Counted from the stretch's first letter, positions 1 through 9,262 are shown. The stretch is 52,498 bases of DNA from an uncultured Desulfovibrio sp. (GCA_947038175.1 CAMQVJ010000006.1:1-52498); one strand, 5' to 3'. Notes: a model not told the origin generated them from the letters alone. Numbers and translations: made by a program.

Positions 1-253
1 AGAAACCACAGAAATCCTTTGTATCATTGCTTTTAGTAACAAAATATTCCCATTTCTTTTACTAAAATTCTTCTCTCCATACTCATGATTTATAATTTCT
101 AGCTAGAATTTTCTATGCTTGCCCTCACACCATTGCAACTTAGGTTTTGAGGGAAATGATTTCCCCAAAAAATAAATTTCCATAACAAAGGCTTCCTCTA
201 TCTCTTAAATAATAAATCCTTGTGTCAAAAAGAAGTTCGTTGTAAAAAAACGT
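1..253. other. Intergenic, no gene seen
   Basis: AT-rich sequence before the first gene. No reading frame here resembles a protein family, and I see no tRNA-like fold. It probably holds the promoter of the DUF721 gene at 254, but I cannot point to a convincing -35/-10 pair. Confidence 0.5.
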
Positions 254-769
254 ATGCGGAAAAATAAATACCAGTTCAGAAAGCATCGCCCAAGCACTAG
301 TCTTCAACCCATTCAAAATATGCTCGAAGACTTCATACTTTCGCGCGCCAAAAATCCAGATCAAGCAAACTTCCATGAACTATGGGTTAACTGGGCTATG
401 GTCTTAGGTGATGATTTGGCAGAACTCGCAAAACCTCTTGGCGTTCGCAATAAAATCCTAAGGATTGGGGCAAACAGTAATATTGAGCTTCAAGAAATAC
501 GCATGCAGCATGACGATATATTAGGTAGAGCAAACGCTTTTATGAAAGCATTCGGGCACGATGATTTCTTTGAAAAACTGGAGTTCACACTTTTCCAAGG
601 GAAGAGTCCCATAAGCCCAGGACAAGAACTACCAAAACACCTCAACTACGCACGCCCAGCACACCCACAAAATATTGGCAATGCAAATATAGATTTTAAA
701 GATAACCACGCTCTCGCCCGTTGCTACGAAGCCTATTGTAAGCAATTGGAAAGTGAGAACAAGGATTAA
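254..769 (+). CDS. DUF721/DciA-like protein (possible replicative helicase loader factor)
   Basis: The 171-residue product has the DUF721 pattern: an N-terminal helix beginning near residue 19, a W..W/VLG core around residues 45-53, and a short beta-alpha unit (residues 66-95, ending in the helix IELQEIRMQHDDILGRAN). DUF721 includes DciA, which helps load the replicative helicase DnaB in bacteria lacking DnaC or DnaI. The next gene is dnaA, which fits a replication role. The C-terminal 60 residues are polar and probably flexible. The ATG at 254 lacks a clear Shine-Dalgarno sequence, but the preceding codons give no better start. The family assignment is fairly sure. The DciA function is inferred from family and neighbour. 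Confidence 0.65.
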   Translation: MRKNKYQFRKHRPSTSLQPIQNMLEDFILSRAKNPDQANFHELWVNWAMVLGDDLAELAKPLGVRNKILRIGANSNIELQEIRMQHDDILGRANAFMKAFGHDDFFEKLEFTLFQGKSPISPGQELPKHLNYARPAHPQNIGNANIDFKDNHALARCYEAYCKQLESENKD

Positions 770-1300
770 GCTTTCTTTTCTGCCTCTTTATTTGATAGCC
801 GTTTATCAATACTATATAAGAATCAACGATATATTATTTCACACGCTCTTTCTAAAATGATTTCTATTATCTCCCAAGTCCCCATATCCATTCCTTATCA
901 AGGAGGAATAAGTTAAGTACGTAAAATAAATACTATTTTTTTTATGGTGAATATAAACCCTTTTTATTCATTTTATTTTTTCACACGTAAACGACTATTA
1001 TACACCATAAATTTTACAAATCGAAGATAAATAGAGATATTCTATGAAAATAGCAGTAAATTTTAGACGATGGTGTTGAAAAGTATTTTTTTATTTTGTG
1101 CATAACACCCTTGACCGCATGCAAAGCCAAGAGAGGTAAGGGCTTAATAGGAATGCTCAATACCAAGCAAAACAACATATACTCATTTTAAAACAGTGAC
1201 TTACAGAATAATCACTTTGTGGAACAAATTTTTGACGAACAAGATAGACTAGAGAATCCCAACATAGGGAATTTTGGAAAAGAGATTTAGAACTTCTCTC
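770..1300. other. Intergenic region upstream of dnaA; candidate origin-like region
   Basis: A 530-base gap, AT-rich, lies between the DUF721 gene and dnaA. It contains one perfect DnaA-box match (TTATGCACA, minus strand, 1097-1105) and a one-mismatch box TTATACACC at 998-1006. It also has T-rich runs near 940-980 and 1085-1096 that could melt easily. A strong ribosome-binding-like AGGAGG at 900-905 is not followed by a start codon at a usable distance. Two boxes are too few to call an origin with confidence. Confidence 0.35.
1097..1105 (-). promoter_or_regulatory. DnaA box
   Basis: The minus strand reads TTATGCACA, a full match to the TTATNCACA consensus. It lies about 200 bases before dnaA, where DnaA autoregulation or origin binding is common. 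A near match lies at 998-1006. Confidence 0.5.
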
Positions 1301-2710
1301 ATGGATAATACATGGACACAAATACTTTCTCGAATGCGAGAAAAATTGCCGGAAGCGGATTATTCTGTATGGTTACAATCCCTAAAGGGGACTATAAACA
1401 CTACAGAAAATCCCGTTCTTCTAAGCATCACTGCACGCAATCAATTTGTTGCCAATTATGTTCGTACCAATTACACGCAAATGTTTTGCCTTGCATGTGC
1501 ACAAGTCATGGAATTATCCGATGACAAGCTCCCAATAGTAATGGTTGATATCGAAAAAAATCACGACGAAAAACAAATCAGAAATATAAGCGCAAAAGAA
1601 CTCGCGAAAAGCTTAGCAACAGCACCAGCCCTTCTAGCAACAGGAAGACAACTCCCACTCCCCATTCCTCACAATAAGCTACCTGAATTTAATTTCACCC
1701 ATAGCTTTGATGACTTTGTGGTTGGGCCTTCCAATCGCCTCGCTTTTGCCGCAGCCGAAACTATGCTCCAAGAACAAGCACCTACAAATATGCTTTTCCT
1801 TTCCTCTCAATCAGGGCTTGGAAAGACACATCTTATCCAATCCGTTGGTAAAGCCGTCTCTATGCGATCACAGCAAAGCAATTTGCGTATGGCATATCTT
1901 TCCGCTGAACAGTTTACTTCTCAATTCGTCAAAGCTTCTCAATTTAAACAAATGACAGAATTTAAAGAACACTTTCGCACCCTAGACCTCCTCTTATTAG
2001 AAGACGTCCACTTCCTACACGGAAAAGAAAAAACGCAAGAAGAACTCCTAGCTACCATAAAGACATTACACGCTAAAGGTGGACGAGTTATCCTCACAAG
2101 CTCCTTTGCGCCCAAAGATATAGCAGGAATAGACTCCCATCTTATATCTCATTTCCACACAGGTTTTATCGCTAGTATCGAAAAACCCGACATGGAAACT
2201 CGTCTACACATACTCATGGATAAAGCACGCAAGCAATTTATTGATTTACCCGAAAACATCGCCGAACTTATGGCAAACCGTATATCATCCGATGTTCGTA
2301 TTCTCAACAGCTGCCTACAAAACCTACTTCTTCGCTCACAACTACTCAACACACCCATAACAGAAGATATGGCGCTTGAAGTGATAAGCCACGTTGCAGG
2401 ACAAAACCCACAGCTCGATCTAAAGAGTATCATAACCCTCGTATGCAAAAGCTTCAGCCTCACAGAAAGACAACTGCAATCAAGCTCAAGGCGCGCTGAA
2501 CTCGTCCTTGCACGAAACACAGCCTTCTACCTACTCAGAAAACACACCGATATGACACTTGAACAAATAGGATGTGGCTTCAATCGCAGGCACTCCACTG
2601 TAACTAAAGGCATATCAACACTCGAAAAAGAAATGAGCAGGCAAAGCTCCGTAGGTCGACAAATCGAACACGCCATAACCCAAATCGAACGACAATGCGC
2701 TAGAGTATAA
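1301..2710 (+). CDS. dnaA: Chromosomal replication initiator DnaA
   Basis: DnaA binds DnaA boxes at oriC, oligomerises with ATP and opens the origin. From the ATG at 1301 the product has 469 residues and begins MDNTWTQILSRM, the expected start of domain I. A frame extension to a TTG at 1274 adds nine residues and is less likely. The AAA+ Walker A is GLGKTHL and Walker B is LLLLEDVHFL, with Glu-Asp where Asp-Asp is usual. Domain IV ends in the helix-turn-helix signature FNRRHSTVTKG, a variant of GRDHSTV that I recall from Desulfovibrio. No dnaN or gyrB follows; a repeat block begins seven bases after the stop. Confidence 0.92.
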   Translation: MDNTWTQILSRMREKLPEADYSVWLQSLKGTINTTENPVLLSITARNQFVANYVRTNYTQMFCLACAQVMELSDDKLPIVMVDIEKNHDEKQIRNISAKELAKSLATAPALLATGRQLPLPIPHNKLPEFNFTHSFDDFVVGPSNRLAFAAAETMLQEQAPTNMLFLSSQSGLGKTHLIQSVGKAVSMRSQQSNLRMAYLSAEQFTSQFVKASQFKQMTEFKEHFRTLDLLLLEDVHFLHGKEKTQEELLATIKTLHAKGGRVILTSSFAPKDIAGIDSHLISHFHTGFIASIEKPDMETRLHILMDKARKQFIDLPENIAELMANRISSDVRILNSCLQNLLLRSQLLNTPITEDMALEVISHVAGQNPQLDLKSIITLVCKSFSLTERQLQSSSRRAELVLARNTAFYLLRKHTDMTLEQIGCGFNRRHSTVTKGISTLEKEMSRQSSVGRQIEHAITQIERQCARV

Positions 2711-2716
2711 AATTTT

Positions 2717-2891
2717 GTTTTTTTGTTTTTTTGTTTTTTTGTTTTTTTAGGGGGAGTTGAACTCCCCCTAACCCCCACATATAGGGTTTGAAATTTACAA
2801 AGGCTTTCTTAGCTTTGAGATTTAGATTTATTTTTTGTCTTTGGGAGAGTTACACCACCCACATCGCTTTTTCAAACTTCGTTTGAAAAAG
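2717..2891. repeat. Dispersed hairpin repeat element after dnaA (two units)
   Basis: The block starts with four exact copies of the 8-base unit GTTTTTTT (2717-2748). It is followed by the palindrome GGGGGAGTTGAACTCCCCC (2750-2768) and a C-rich tail CTAACCCCCACATA. A second, decayed unit follows: GGGAGAGTT...CACCCACAT near 2842-2864, then a perfect 11-bp hairpin CTTTTTCAAAC-TTC-GTTTGAAAAAG (2867-2891). The same architecture recurs at 25693-25797, 52159-52455 and, decayed, at 31584 and 43204. The T-run precedes the GC-rich hairpin, so the first part is not a canonical terminator in either direction. Confidence 0.8.
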
Positions 2892-2895
2892 AATC

Positions 2896-3108
2896 TTATT
2901 TAATGACTCGTTCTTTTTGCTTCCACTCTCTGCGCTCTAAATGCAGAAGAGGATACGCTTTACCTGTAGCATCTAAGTCGGAACGAGACACAACACAAAA
3001 TCCATCTTTTATATAAAACCCAAGGGCTTTCTCGTTTTGCTCATTAACGCAAACTTTTGTTTTTTTAAAATTCTCAATGGCATACGTAATCAAAGAATCT
3101 AGCTGCAT
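2896..3108 (-). pseudogene. C-terminal remnant of a GNAT acetyltransferase
   Basis: About 70 residues remain. They match the end of YjaB-like GNAT acetyltransferases: VNEQNEKALGFYIKDGF corresponds to the acceptor-side N...A..FY...GF motif, followed by KAYPLLHLE. A full protein is about 145 residues, so the N-terminal half with most of the acetyl-CoA site is missing. The upstream end abuts the terminator of the RND operon, leaving no room for the missing half. It is very likely a non-functional fragment. Confidence 0.7.
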
Positions 3109-3111
3109 CAA

Positions 3112-3160
3112 AAAAAATCCCCCTTGGTATACAAAACTTGTAGACCAAAGGGGATTTTTT
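3112..3160 (-). terminator. Rho-independent terminator of acrA-acrB
   Basis: On the minus strand an A-rich arm with TCCCCTTTGGT pairs with ACCAAGGGGGA and ends in a T-run. The stem is about 12 bp with one mismatch plus A/T tails, lying 34 bases after the acrB stop. It is nearly symmetric and could work in both directions. Confidence 0.8.
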
Positions 3161-3193
3161 TATAAACCTTAGATTCTTAGTATAAAAGATTCA

Positions 3194-6100
3194 TTATATA
3201 TCTCGTATAACAACTTTCTTGAAAAGAATACTAACAGCCACAGCTACCACTACAAAAAATGCAGGGATGAAAAAGACACCAATAGCTGTCGCCATTACAG
3301 TACCATAAAATACTGCTGTACCAACTGTTTGCTGACTAGCAGCGCCCGCACCACTCGCTAAAAGCATGGGAACAACCCCAAGGCCAAAAGCAAGAGAAGT
3401 CATAAGAATAGGACGTAAGCGTAAGCGTGCTGATTCAGCAGCCGCAGCCCGAACACTCTTCCCTTCTTTATCCATAAGTTCCTTAGCAAATTCCACCACC
3501 AGAATGGCGTTTTTCGCCGAAAGCCCCATGGTTGCAAGAATACCAACCTGAAAATAAACATCATTCGCAAGTCCTGATACAAACGTACCAAAAACAGCAC
3601 CGAATATACCAATAGGAATAATGAGAATAACAGAGAATGGAATAGACCAACTTTCATACAGCGCCGCAAGTGCAAGGAATACAACCAAAGCAGAAAGAAG
3701 AAGAACAACAGAGGCTTGGTTACCAGCACTCTTTTCTTCATAGGAAAGCCCCGTCCACTCAATGGAAAAGCCTTTTCCTAATTTTGCCACTTCTGCTTCC
3801 ATAATCAGCATAGCCTCACCAGTACTTACGCCAGAGGCAGGCTCACCCTGCAATTCCACAGCGGAAACACCATTATAACGCTCAAGCAAGGACGGACCTT
3901 GAACCCATTCTACTTTCGCAATAGCAGAAAATGGAACCATTTTCCCTTGATTATTTCTAAAGCTCAAACTGGTCAAATCACCAGCAGTCATACGAAAAGG
4001 CGCATCCGCTTGTACATAAACTTTCTTGACTCGACCCCTATCAACAAAGTCGTTCACATAAGAACCACCAAGCATAGTGGAAACAGTATTACTAATTTCT
4101 GCAACAGAAAGCCCTAAACTTGAGGCCTTTTGGTTATCAAAGGTGAGAGAATACTGAACCGTATCATTCAAACCAGTAGGACGAACATAAGAAATCTCTG
4201 GATTAGCAAACGCCGCTCCCATAATTTGATCACGAGCCTGAAGAAGTTTTTCATGCCCAAGCCCTGCATTGTCCAAAAGTTCCATGGTAAAACCACTACT
4301 TGTACCAAGCTCAATAATAGCTGGTGGAACAAATACAATAACAGAGCCTTCAATGCTTGAAGCAAAATGCTGACGCAATCTATTTGCGATTGCAGAAGCA
4401 CTTGATTCAGGAGTCGTTCTTTCACCCCAAGGTTTCAATGCAATAAACGACGCACCTGCGTTTTGTGCAGCAGGACCAAGCCCCGCTCCCGCAACAGTCA
4501 TGATACTCGAAATATATTCACCTTCAATACTAAGGGCAACATCTTCAAACTGTTTAATTAATTTAGATGTTTGAGCAAGAGTACTGTTCGGTGGCAATTG
4601 CACAATAGCAAGAAGCAAACCTTGATCTTCTTCTGGTAAATACCCCGTAGGTAAACTCACATACATATAACCAAGTGCCAAAACTATACCAAGATAGATG
4701 CCAAGAACTTTAAGCCCTCGCCTAATCAAGGTATTAACAGCATTGAAATAACGATTTGTAAGATTATCAAACTTAGTATTAAACCATATAAAAAACTTAT
4801 GTTGTTTCTTATCAGGGTCATGCGGTTTAAGCATAGTAGCACAAAGCGCAGGAGTCAAAATAAGCGCAACCAAAACAGATAGAACCATGGCAGTTACAAT
4901 AGTAACAGAGAATTGTCGGTAAATAACCCCTGTTGAGCCACCCAAAAATGCCATCGGCACAAATACAGCAGAAAGAACAATAACAATACCAATAAGTGCA
5001 CTACCAATCTGATCCATTGATTTTTCAGTTGCCTCTACAGGACCTATATGCTCCTCCGCCATAATACGCTCAACGTTCTCAACAACAACAATCGCGTCAT
5101 CAACAAGCAAGCCAATGGCAAGAACCATAGCAAATAAAGTAAGCGTATTTATGGAAAAACCAAGTAACAAAAGCACACCAAATGTGCCAAGTAATACAAC
5201 AGGCACTGCAAGTGTTGGAATAATAGTTGCCCGCAAATTCTGTAAAAACAGATACATAACCAAGAAAACAAGAACTATCGCTTCAAACAGTGTTTTTACC
5301 ACGTTTTTAACAGACGCTTCCACTGGAGGAGTCGTATCATAAGCAAGATCAATCTCTGTACCATCGGGTAAAAATGGCTCTAATTCACGAAGTTTTGCGT
5401 TAATAGCATTTGCAGTCTCTAAAGCGTTTGCACCCGATGCAAGACTTATACCCATAGCACCAGCAGGTTTTCCACGATACCGAGGCTGAGCAGCATAACT
5501 AGCGCTACCAATTTCAACTCTTGCCACATCGCTTACAAAAACACTTCGCCCTTGTTCATCAACACGAAGAAGAATATTCTCGAATTCTTCCACTGTTTCT
5601 AGGAGACTTTGCCCTTGAATAGTGACATTGAGCTGAACTTCTTTTGTGGCAGGTAATCCACCAAGTTGGCCAGCAGCTACTTGCGTATTTTGTGCTTGAA
5701 TTGCAGAAACAACATCGCTTACATTCATTTTGTAGTTATACAACTTATTGGGATCAAGCCATACACGCATCGCGTATTCATCACCAAAAACCGTAACACT
5801 ACCAACACCAGCCAAACGACTAAGTTGGTCTTTAACGGTTGAGCTCAAATAGTCACTCAAGTCAGAGGTGTCATAGCGGCCATCTTCCGATGAAAGAGAC
5901 ACAACCATAAGCATATTATCATTAGCTTTGCTAACATTAACGCCCATACGTTGTACGCTTTGAGGAAGAAGAGGAATCGCAGATTGTAATTTATTTTGAA
6001 CTTGAACTTGTGCGATATCAGAATCTGTACCCTGTTCAAAAGTTAAAGTTGTTGAAGCCGTACCATCAGAGTTTGAGGTAGAACGCATATAGCGTAGATT

Positions 6101-6319
6101 ATCAATACCAGTTAAACTTTGTTCGATAACTTGCGTCACACTCTGCTCAATGGCAATAGCGGAAGCCCCTGTATATATGGACATAACCTGAATACTAGGA
6201 GGTGCAACCGCAGGATATTGGGAAATCGGCAATATTACAAGCGACATAACCCCAACAAGCATTGTTATAATGGCAAGTACCCACGCAAAAATCGGGTGAT
6301 GTATAAAAAAACGTGCCAT
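3194..6319 (-). CDS. acrB: RND multidrug efflux permease, AcrB/HAE1 family
   Basis: This inner-membrane, proton-driven pump moves drugs, bile salts or other amphiphiles from the periplasm to an outer-membrane channel. The 1041 residues equal the family's usual length. It begins MARFFIHHPIFAWVLAIITM, the typical HAE1 first helix, and has the two-fold repeat of 12 membrane helices with two large periplasmic loops. GLLVDDAIVVVENVERI near residue 405 carries the two aspartates of the proton relay. It overlaps acrA by one base (TAATG), so the two are translationally coupled. No TolC-like gene lies in the window, so the outer-membrane partner is elsewhere. The true substrate is unknown. Confidence 0.93.
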   Translation of the reverse strand: MARFFIHHPIFAWVLAIITMLVGVMSLVILPISQYPAVAPPSIQVMSIYTGASAIAIEQSVTQVIEQSLTGIDNLRYMRSTSNSDGTASTTLTFEQGTDSDIAQVQVQNKLQSAIPLLPQSVQRMGVNVSKANDNMLMVVSLSSEDGRYDTSDLSDYLSSTVKDQLSRLAGVGSVTVFGDEYAMRVWLDPNKLYNYKMNVSDVVSAIQAQNTQVAAGQLGGLPATKEVQLNVTIQGQSLLETVEEFENILLRVDEQGRSVFVSDVARVEIGSASYAAQPRYRGKPAGAMGISLASGANALETANAINAKLRELEPFLPDGTEIDLAYDTTPPVEASVKNVVKTLFEAIVLVFLVMYLFLQNLRATIIPTLAVPVVLLGTFGVLLLLGFSINTLTLFAMVLAIGLLVDDAIVVVENVERIMAEEHIGPVEATEKSMDQIGSALIGIVIVLSAVFVPMAFLGGSTGVIYRQFSVTIVTAMVLSVLVALILTPALCATMLKPHDPDKKQHKFFIWFNTKFDNLTNRYFNAVNTLIRRGLKVLGIYLGIVLALGYMYVSLPTGYLPEEDQGLLLAIVQLPPNSTLAQTSKLIKQFEDVALSIEGEYISSIMTVAGAGLGPAAQNAGASFIALKPWGERTTPESSASAIANRLRQHFASSIEGSVIVFVPPAIIELGTSSGFTMELLDNAGLGHEKLLQARDQIMGAAFANPEISYVRPTGLNDTVQYSLTFDNQKASSLGLSVAEISNTVSTMLGGSYVNDFVDRGRVKKVYVQADAPFRMTAGDLTSLSFRNNQGKMVPFSAIAKVEWVQGPSLLERYNGVSAVELQGEPASGVSTGEAMLIMEAEVAKLGKGFSIEWTGLSYEEKSAGNQASVVLLLSALVVFLALAALYESWSIPFSVILIIPIGIFGAVFGTFVSGLANDVYFQVGILATMGLSAKNAILVVEFAKELMDKEGKSVRAAAAESARLRLRPILMTSLAFGLGVVPMLLASGAGAASQQTVGTAVFYGTVMATAIGVFFIPAFFVVVAVAVSILFKKVVIRDI

Positions 6320-7665
6320 TAATTATTCTCCTCCAACTCTTCTGCTACAATAACTGAAGCCTTTGTTTCCACAGGGGCTTTCAGATTTTTAGCAAGGTAG
6401 TCAGCATCGGCGGGAACGAGGACTTTCGTTGATTTAATAATGTTAAGTGCTGCATTATCGGTCACATTTTGAATGCCTTCCGCAATAACAAGGTCACCAG
6501 AACTAAGCCCTGACAAGACAAGCCAATTTTCGCCATACGTAGCACCAAGCTCTACAGGGCGACGCTTCGCAACCGCTTTCACGACTGCCGAAGCTTGGGC
6601 TTCTTTAGCATCGCTTACATTTTCTTCAGCAGGGGCTGAGTCCGCAGGAGCAGCTTCTACTTTATCTTTTTCAGCTACAAAAACGTACGCATTGCCTCTT
6701 GTATCACGTAGAACACTTTTTTGAGGAATGAGCAGTGCTTCCTTGTCAAAGCCAACTTGTAGTTTGGCACGGACAAATAAACCTGGCATCAAAAGATATT
6801 CTGGATTTGGAAATTCAGCACGCAAAGTCATGGTAGCTGTGCTTTCATCAACCCCAACATCAATAAAACTTAATTTACCTTCATGCTTATAGCGTGTTCC
6901 ATCATTCAAAAGAAGAATAACAGGTAAATTCAAGTTATCTGTTTTACTAAAATTAATTTCTTTATTACCAGAAGCTTCTAGACGTTGACGAATAGACACA
7001 AGCTCTTGTGCAGATTGAATCAAGTCAACATTCATAGGATGAATTTGATAAATAGTAGCAAGGGGATTTGCTTGATTAGTCGCAAGCAAGTTACCCACAG
7101 AAACAGAAGATTTACCAATCAGCCCACTGATAGGAGCTTGAATATCCGTTCTATCTAAGTTGATAGTAGCTGATGTGAGTGAAGCAGTGGCGGCCGCAAC
7201 TTCCGCTTTATTTTGCAGATACACGGCTCTTATTTCGTCATAATCTTGTTGACTAATAGAGTTTTGTCTACGCAGCACAGCCATACGTTGTTCTTTTAGA
7301 CGAGCAACATTTAAAGCAGCCTCTGCTCTTTCAAGATTGGCCTTTGCGCTATCATACGTTGCTTTGTAAGGTTCAGGGTCAATCAAATAAAGCGGGTCGC
7401 CTTTTTCTACAGCAGACCCTTCAGCAAAGACTCTTTTTCGTATAATACCAGTTACTTCAGGTCTAACTTCAGCTTCTTCATATGCAAGAGTACGTCCTGG
7501 CATTTCGCTATAAAGTACCACTGACAAAGGATGTAATTCAACCGTTGTGACTCGAGCCGCAGGCTTTCCCATTCCAGCTGCACCCTTTTCATCAGAACCA
7601 CCGCACGCAACAAGTGTGATTGCAAGTGCGCTTACAGCTAATAAATTTCCTATTTTCCTATTCAT
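6319..7665 (-). CDS. acrA: RND efflux periplasmic adaptor lipoprotein, AcrA family
   Basis: This is the membrane-fusion subunit that joins AcrB to the outer-membrane channel. The 448-residue product has a lipoprotein signal (lipobox LVAC, Cys about residue 21). It has a lipoyl half-motif near residues 65-100 (RPEVTGIIRKRVFAEGSAVEKGDPLYLIDP), a coiled-coil hairpin (about 105-165), the second lipoyl half (TDIQAPISGLIGKSSVSVGNLL) and a beta-barrel domain. An Ala/Glu-rich stretch near residues 335-360 interrupts the membrane-proximal domain and is longer than usual. GGAG six bases before the ATG is a good ribosome-binding site. No TetR regulator is adjacent. Confidence 0.92.
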   Translation of the reverse strand: MNRKIGNLLAVSALAITLVACGGSDEKGAAGMGKPAARVTTVELHPLSVVLYSEMPGRTLAYEEAEVRPEVTGIIRKRVFAEGSAVEKGDPLYLIDPEPYKATYDSAKANLERAEAALNVARLKEQRMAVLRRQNSISQQDYDEIRAVYLQNKAEVAAATASLTSATINLDRTDIQAPISGLIGKSSVSVGNLLATNQANPLATIYQIHPMNVDLIQSAQELVSIRQRLEASGNKEINFSKTDNLNLPVILLLNDGTRYKHEGKLSFIDVGVDESTATMTLRAEFPNPEYLLMPGLFVRAKLQVGFDKEALLIPQKSVLRDTRGNAYVFVAEKDKVEAAPADSAPAEENVSDAKEAQASAVVKAVAKRRPVELGATYGENWLVLSGLSSGDLVIAEGIQNVTDNAALNIIKSTKVLVPADADYLAKNLKAPVETKASVIVAEELEENN

Positions 7666-8109
7666 TTAATCTCCAGATAATATAAGTAGATGTTTTCAAT
7701 CATTATACTACAATTTTTCAATCATTTTTCTATGAAAGTGACCGAAGAATAAACCTTTCCTTATAAAAAGTCTAGTTTTTTCATATACACTTCATTTTAT
7801 AAGCGTCATAAAAAAAATTATTGTATGTCTTTTATAAAAAAACAAACATTATAGAATAAGAAACCTAACAGTTTCAATCTATTGTAAAAAAGCTCTAAAC
7901 AACCAAGCATCTCTATACGACAAAGCTGGACTAAGAATTATGGACAGAGACAGGCAAAAGCCCCCCGTAATGCATACAGAGGGCTTTTATAATAGTAATA
8001 GAACGTTGTTTTCTAATCGTATGAGACCGCATATAGCATTGAAAATATCTATATTAGCGAATAAATCATCAATATCGAAAAACTTCTTATGATTTCTATG
8101 ATTTCTTTA
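7666..8109. other. Intergenic region upstream of acrA
   Basis: The region should hold the promoter of the leftward acrA-acrB operon. On the minus strand TATAAT occurs at about 7702-7707, but without a good -35. The terminator at 7956-7988 belongs to the leftward satP gene. No open reading frame here is convincing. Confidence 0.45.
7956..7988 (-). terminator. Probable terminator downstream of satP
   Basis: Arms AAAAGCCC and GGGCTTTT enclose a 17-base loop, about 120 bases after the satP stop. The T-run is short (CTTTT), so efficiency is uncertain. Confidence 0.5.
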
Positions 8110-8667
8110 TTAAAGAGGTAAAATCATTTTGCCACGTTTTCCATTAACAATTAGTGCCATGGCTTCGTAAAAAGCAAAAGAACCACATGCAATCCCTACA
8201 AAACCTGCAACAACATGAATGGTATGGCTACCAGTAAAGTTAGCCGCTGCGAGCAAGGCAAATAAAATAGTCAACGAGCCAAAAATAAGTTTTCCAACAA
8301 GATTACCTTGCCAAACAGCAACTGCCATAAACCCTGTGAATATGCCCCATAGCAATAAATACCAACCCATAGCCACTTGAGATGCCGCAGGCAAGCCAGC
8401 GGAAGGAGCTACCCATATAAAAACAAGGGTGAGCCAAAACGACCCATAAGATGTAAACACTGTACCACCAAAGGTATTCCCTTGCTTAAACTCAATAACA
8501 CCAGCAATAATCTGAGCAATACCACCATAAAAAATCCCCATGGACATAATAACGACACTAAGCTCAAAGAAACCAGCATTATGGATATTGAGAAGTAGTG
8601 TTGTCATTGCAAAAGCTGCCAATCCTAGAGGGGCGGGATTTGCCCGTGCATTTGTTTCAGTACTCAC
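8110..8667 (-). CDS. satP: Acetate/succinate transporter, SatP (GPR1/FUN34/YaaH) family
   Basis: The 185-residue, six-helix membrane protein carries the family signature NPAPLGLAAFAMTTLLLN near its N terminus. Members take up acetate and sometimes succinate with protons. The start is GTG at 8667, preceded by AGGAG seven bases upstream, which makes the signature begin at about residue 10 as in relatives. It is a single gene with its own promoter candidate at 8748-8775 and a terminator downstream. The exact substrate preference cannot be read from sequence. Confidence 0.9.
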   Translation of the reverse strand: MSTETNARANPAPLGLAAFAMTTLLLNIHNAGFFELSVVIMSMGIFYGGIAQIIAGVIEFKQGNTFGGTVFTSYGSFWLTLVFIWVAPSAGLPAASQVAMGWYLLLWGIFTGFMAVAVWQGNLVGKLIFGSLTILFALLAAANFTGSHTIHVVAGFVGIACGSFAFYEAMALIVNGKRGKMILPL

Positions 8668-8747
8668 AGAGACTCCTGTTTTAAAAGTTTAAAGAGATAT
8701 TTTCATAAATAAAAATAAGACATTCTGCCTCTTTCTTTAAAGAGAGC

Positions 8748-8775
8748 TTTATACCCTTTTGAAAAATTCATACAA
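8748..8775 (-). promoter_or_regulatory. Candidate sigma-70 promoter for satP
   Basis: The minus strand reads TTGTAT, 16 bases, TATAAA. It lies about 80 bases before the GTG start of satP. Confidence 0.4.
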
Positions 8776-9167
8776 AATCAGAAAAGACAGAAAAAGGGAG
8801 GCTTCTTATTCTGTACAAAGGACACCCATGAGCCTTTTGCTGAGTTGTTTTGATAATGTAAACAACTAAAACTATATGGGGATTTCTAATCATACAAGTC
8901 AAAAAAAGCTATAAAAACCTTTAGTAATGTTACTATAAAAAAACATCAATAGCAAACAAAAAAAACGAGTTGAATAAAAAGTCAGAAAATTTCACGATAA
9001 AGAAATTCTCACACTTCTTTCTCGCATTGCTCTCATATATAGAGAGGAGTTGTATCTCCCATCAAAAGCATACGGGGTTTTACGCACCACAACTGCCGAT
9101 AAATAATTCTAGTGAATAAATATCATCTCCACAAATTATAAAGCATTCAAATTCCAAAAAAAATAAT
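8776..9167. other. Intergenic region, no gene seen
   Basis: AT-rich sequence upstream of satP and downstream of the DegT gene's terminator. The longest starts give only tiny frames, for example a 13-codon frame at 8828 behind AAAGGA. No repeat or tRNA-like fold stands out. Confidence 0.4.
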
Positions 9168-9207
9168 AAAGACCTCTCTTTATTTTTCAAAACAAAGAGA
9201 GGTCTTT
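9168..9207 (-). terminator. Terminator of the hisD-like/degT operon
   Basis: Perfect 14-bp arms AAAGACCTCTCTTT and AAAGAGAGGTCTTT surround a 12-base loop, 56 bases after the DegT stop. It is symmetric and ends in T on both strands. Confidence 0.85.
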
Positions 9208-9262
9208 AATATACGAACAGATCACTGTCGCTATAATCTAAGCTTCGTGAAGTTCACTAAAC

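Noticed and set aside
140..376. Minus-strand frame before the DUF721 gene
   Set aside because: Antisense to the DUF721 gene and its upstream region, without recognisable features.
900..945. Strong AGGAGG without a gene
   Set aside because: No ATG, GTG or TTG occurs at a working distance. The nearest ATG at 944 opens a 28-codon frame only.
2149..2520. Long minus-strand frame inside dnaA
   Set aside because: It is a codon-bias shadow of the clearly real dnaA frame.
8828..8869. A 13-codon frame after AAAGGA upstream of satP
   Set aside because: The frame ends at once, and no attenuator-like hairpin follows; it is likely chance.
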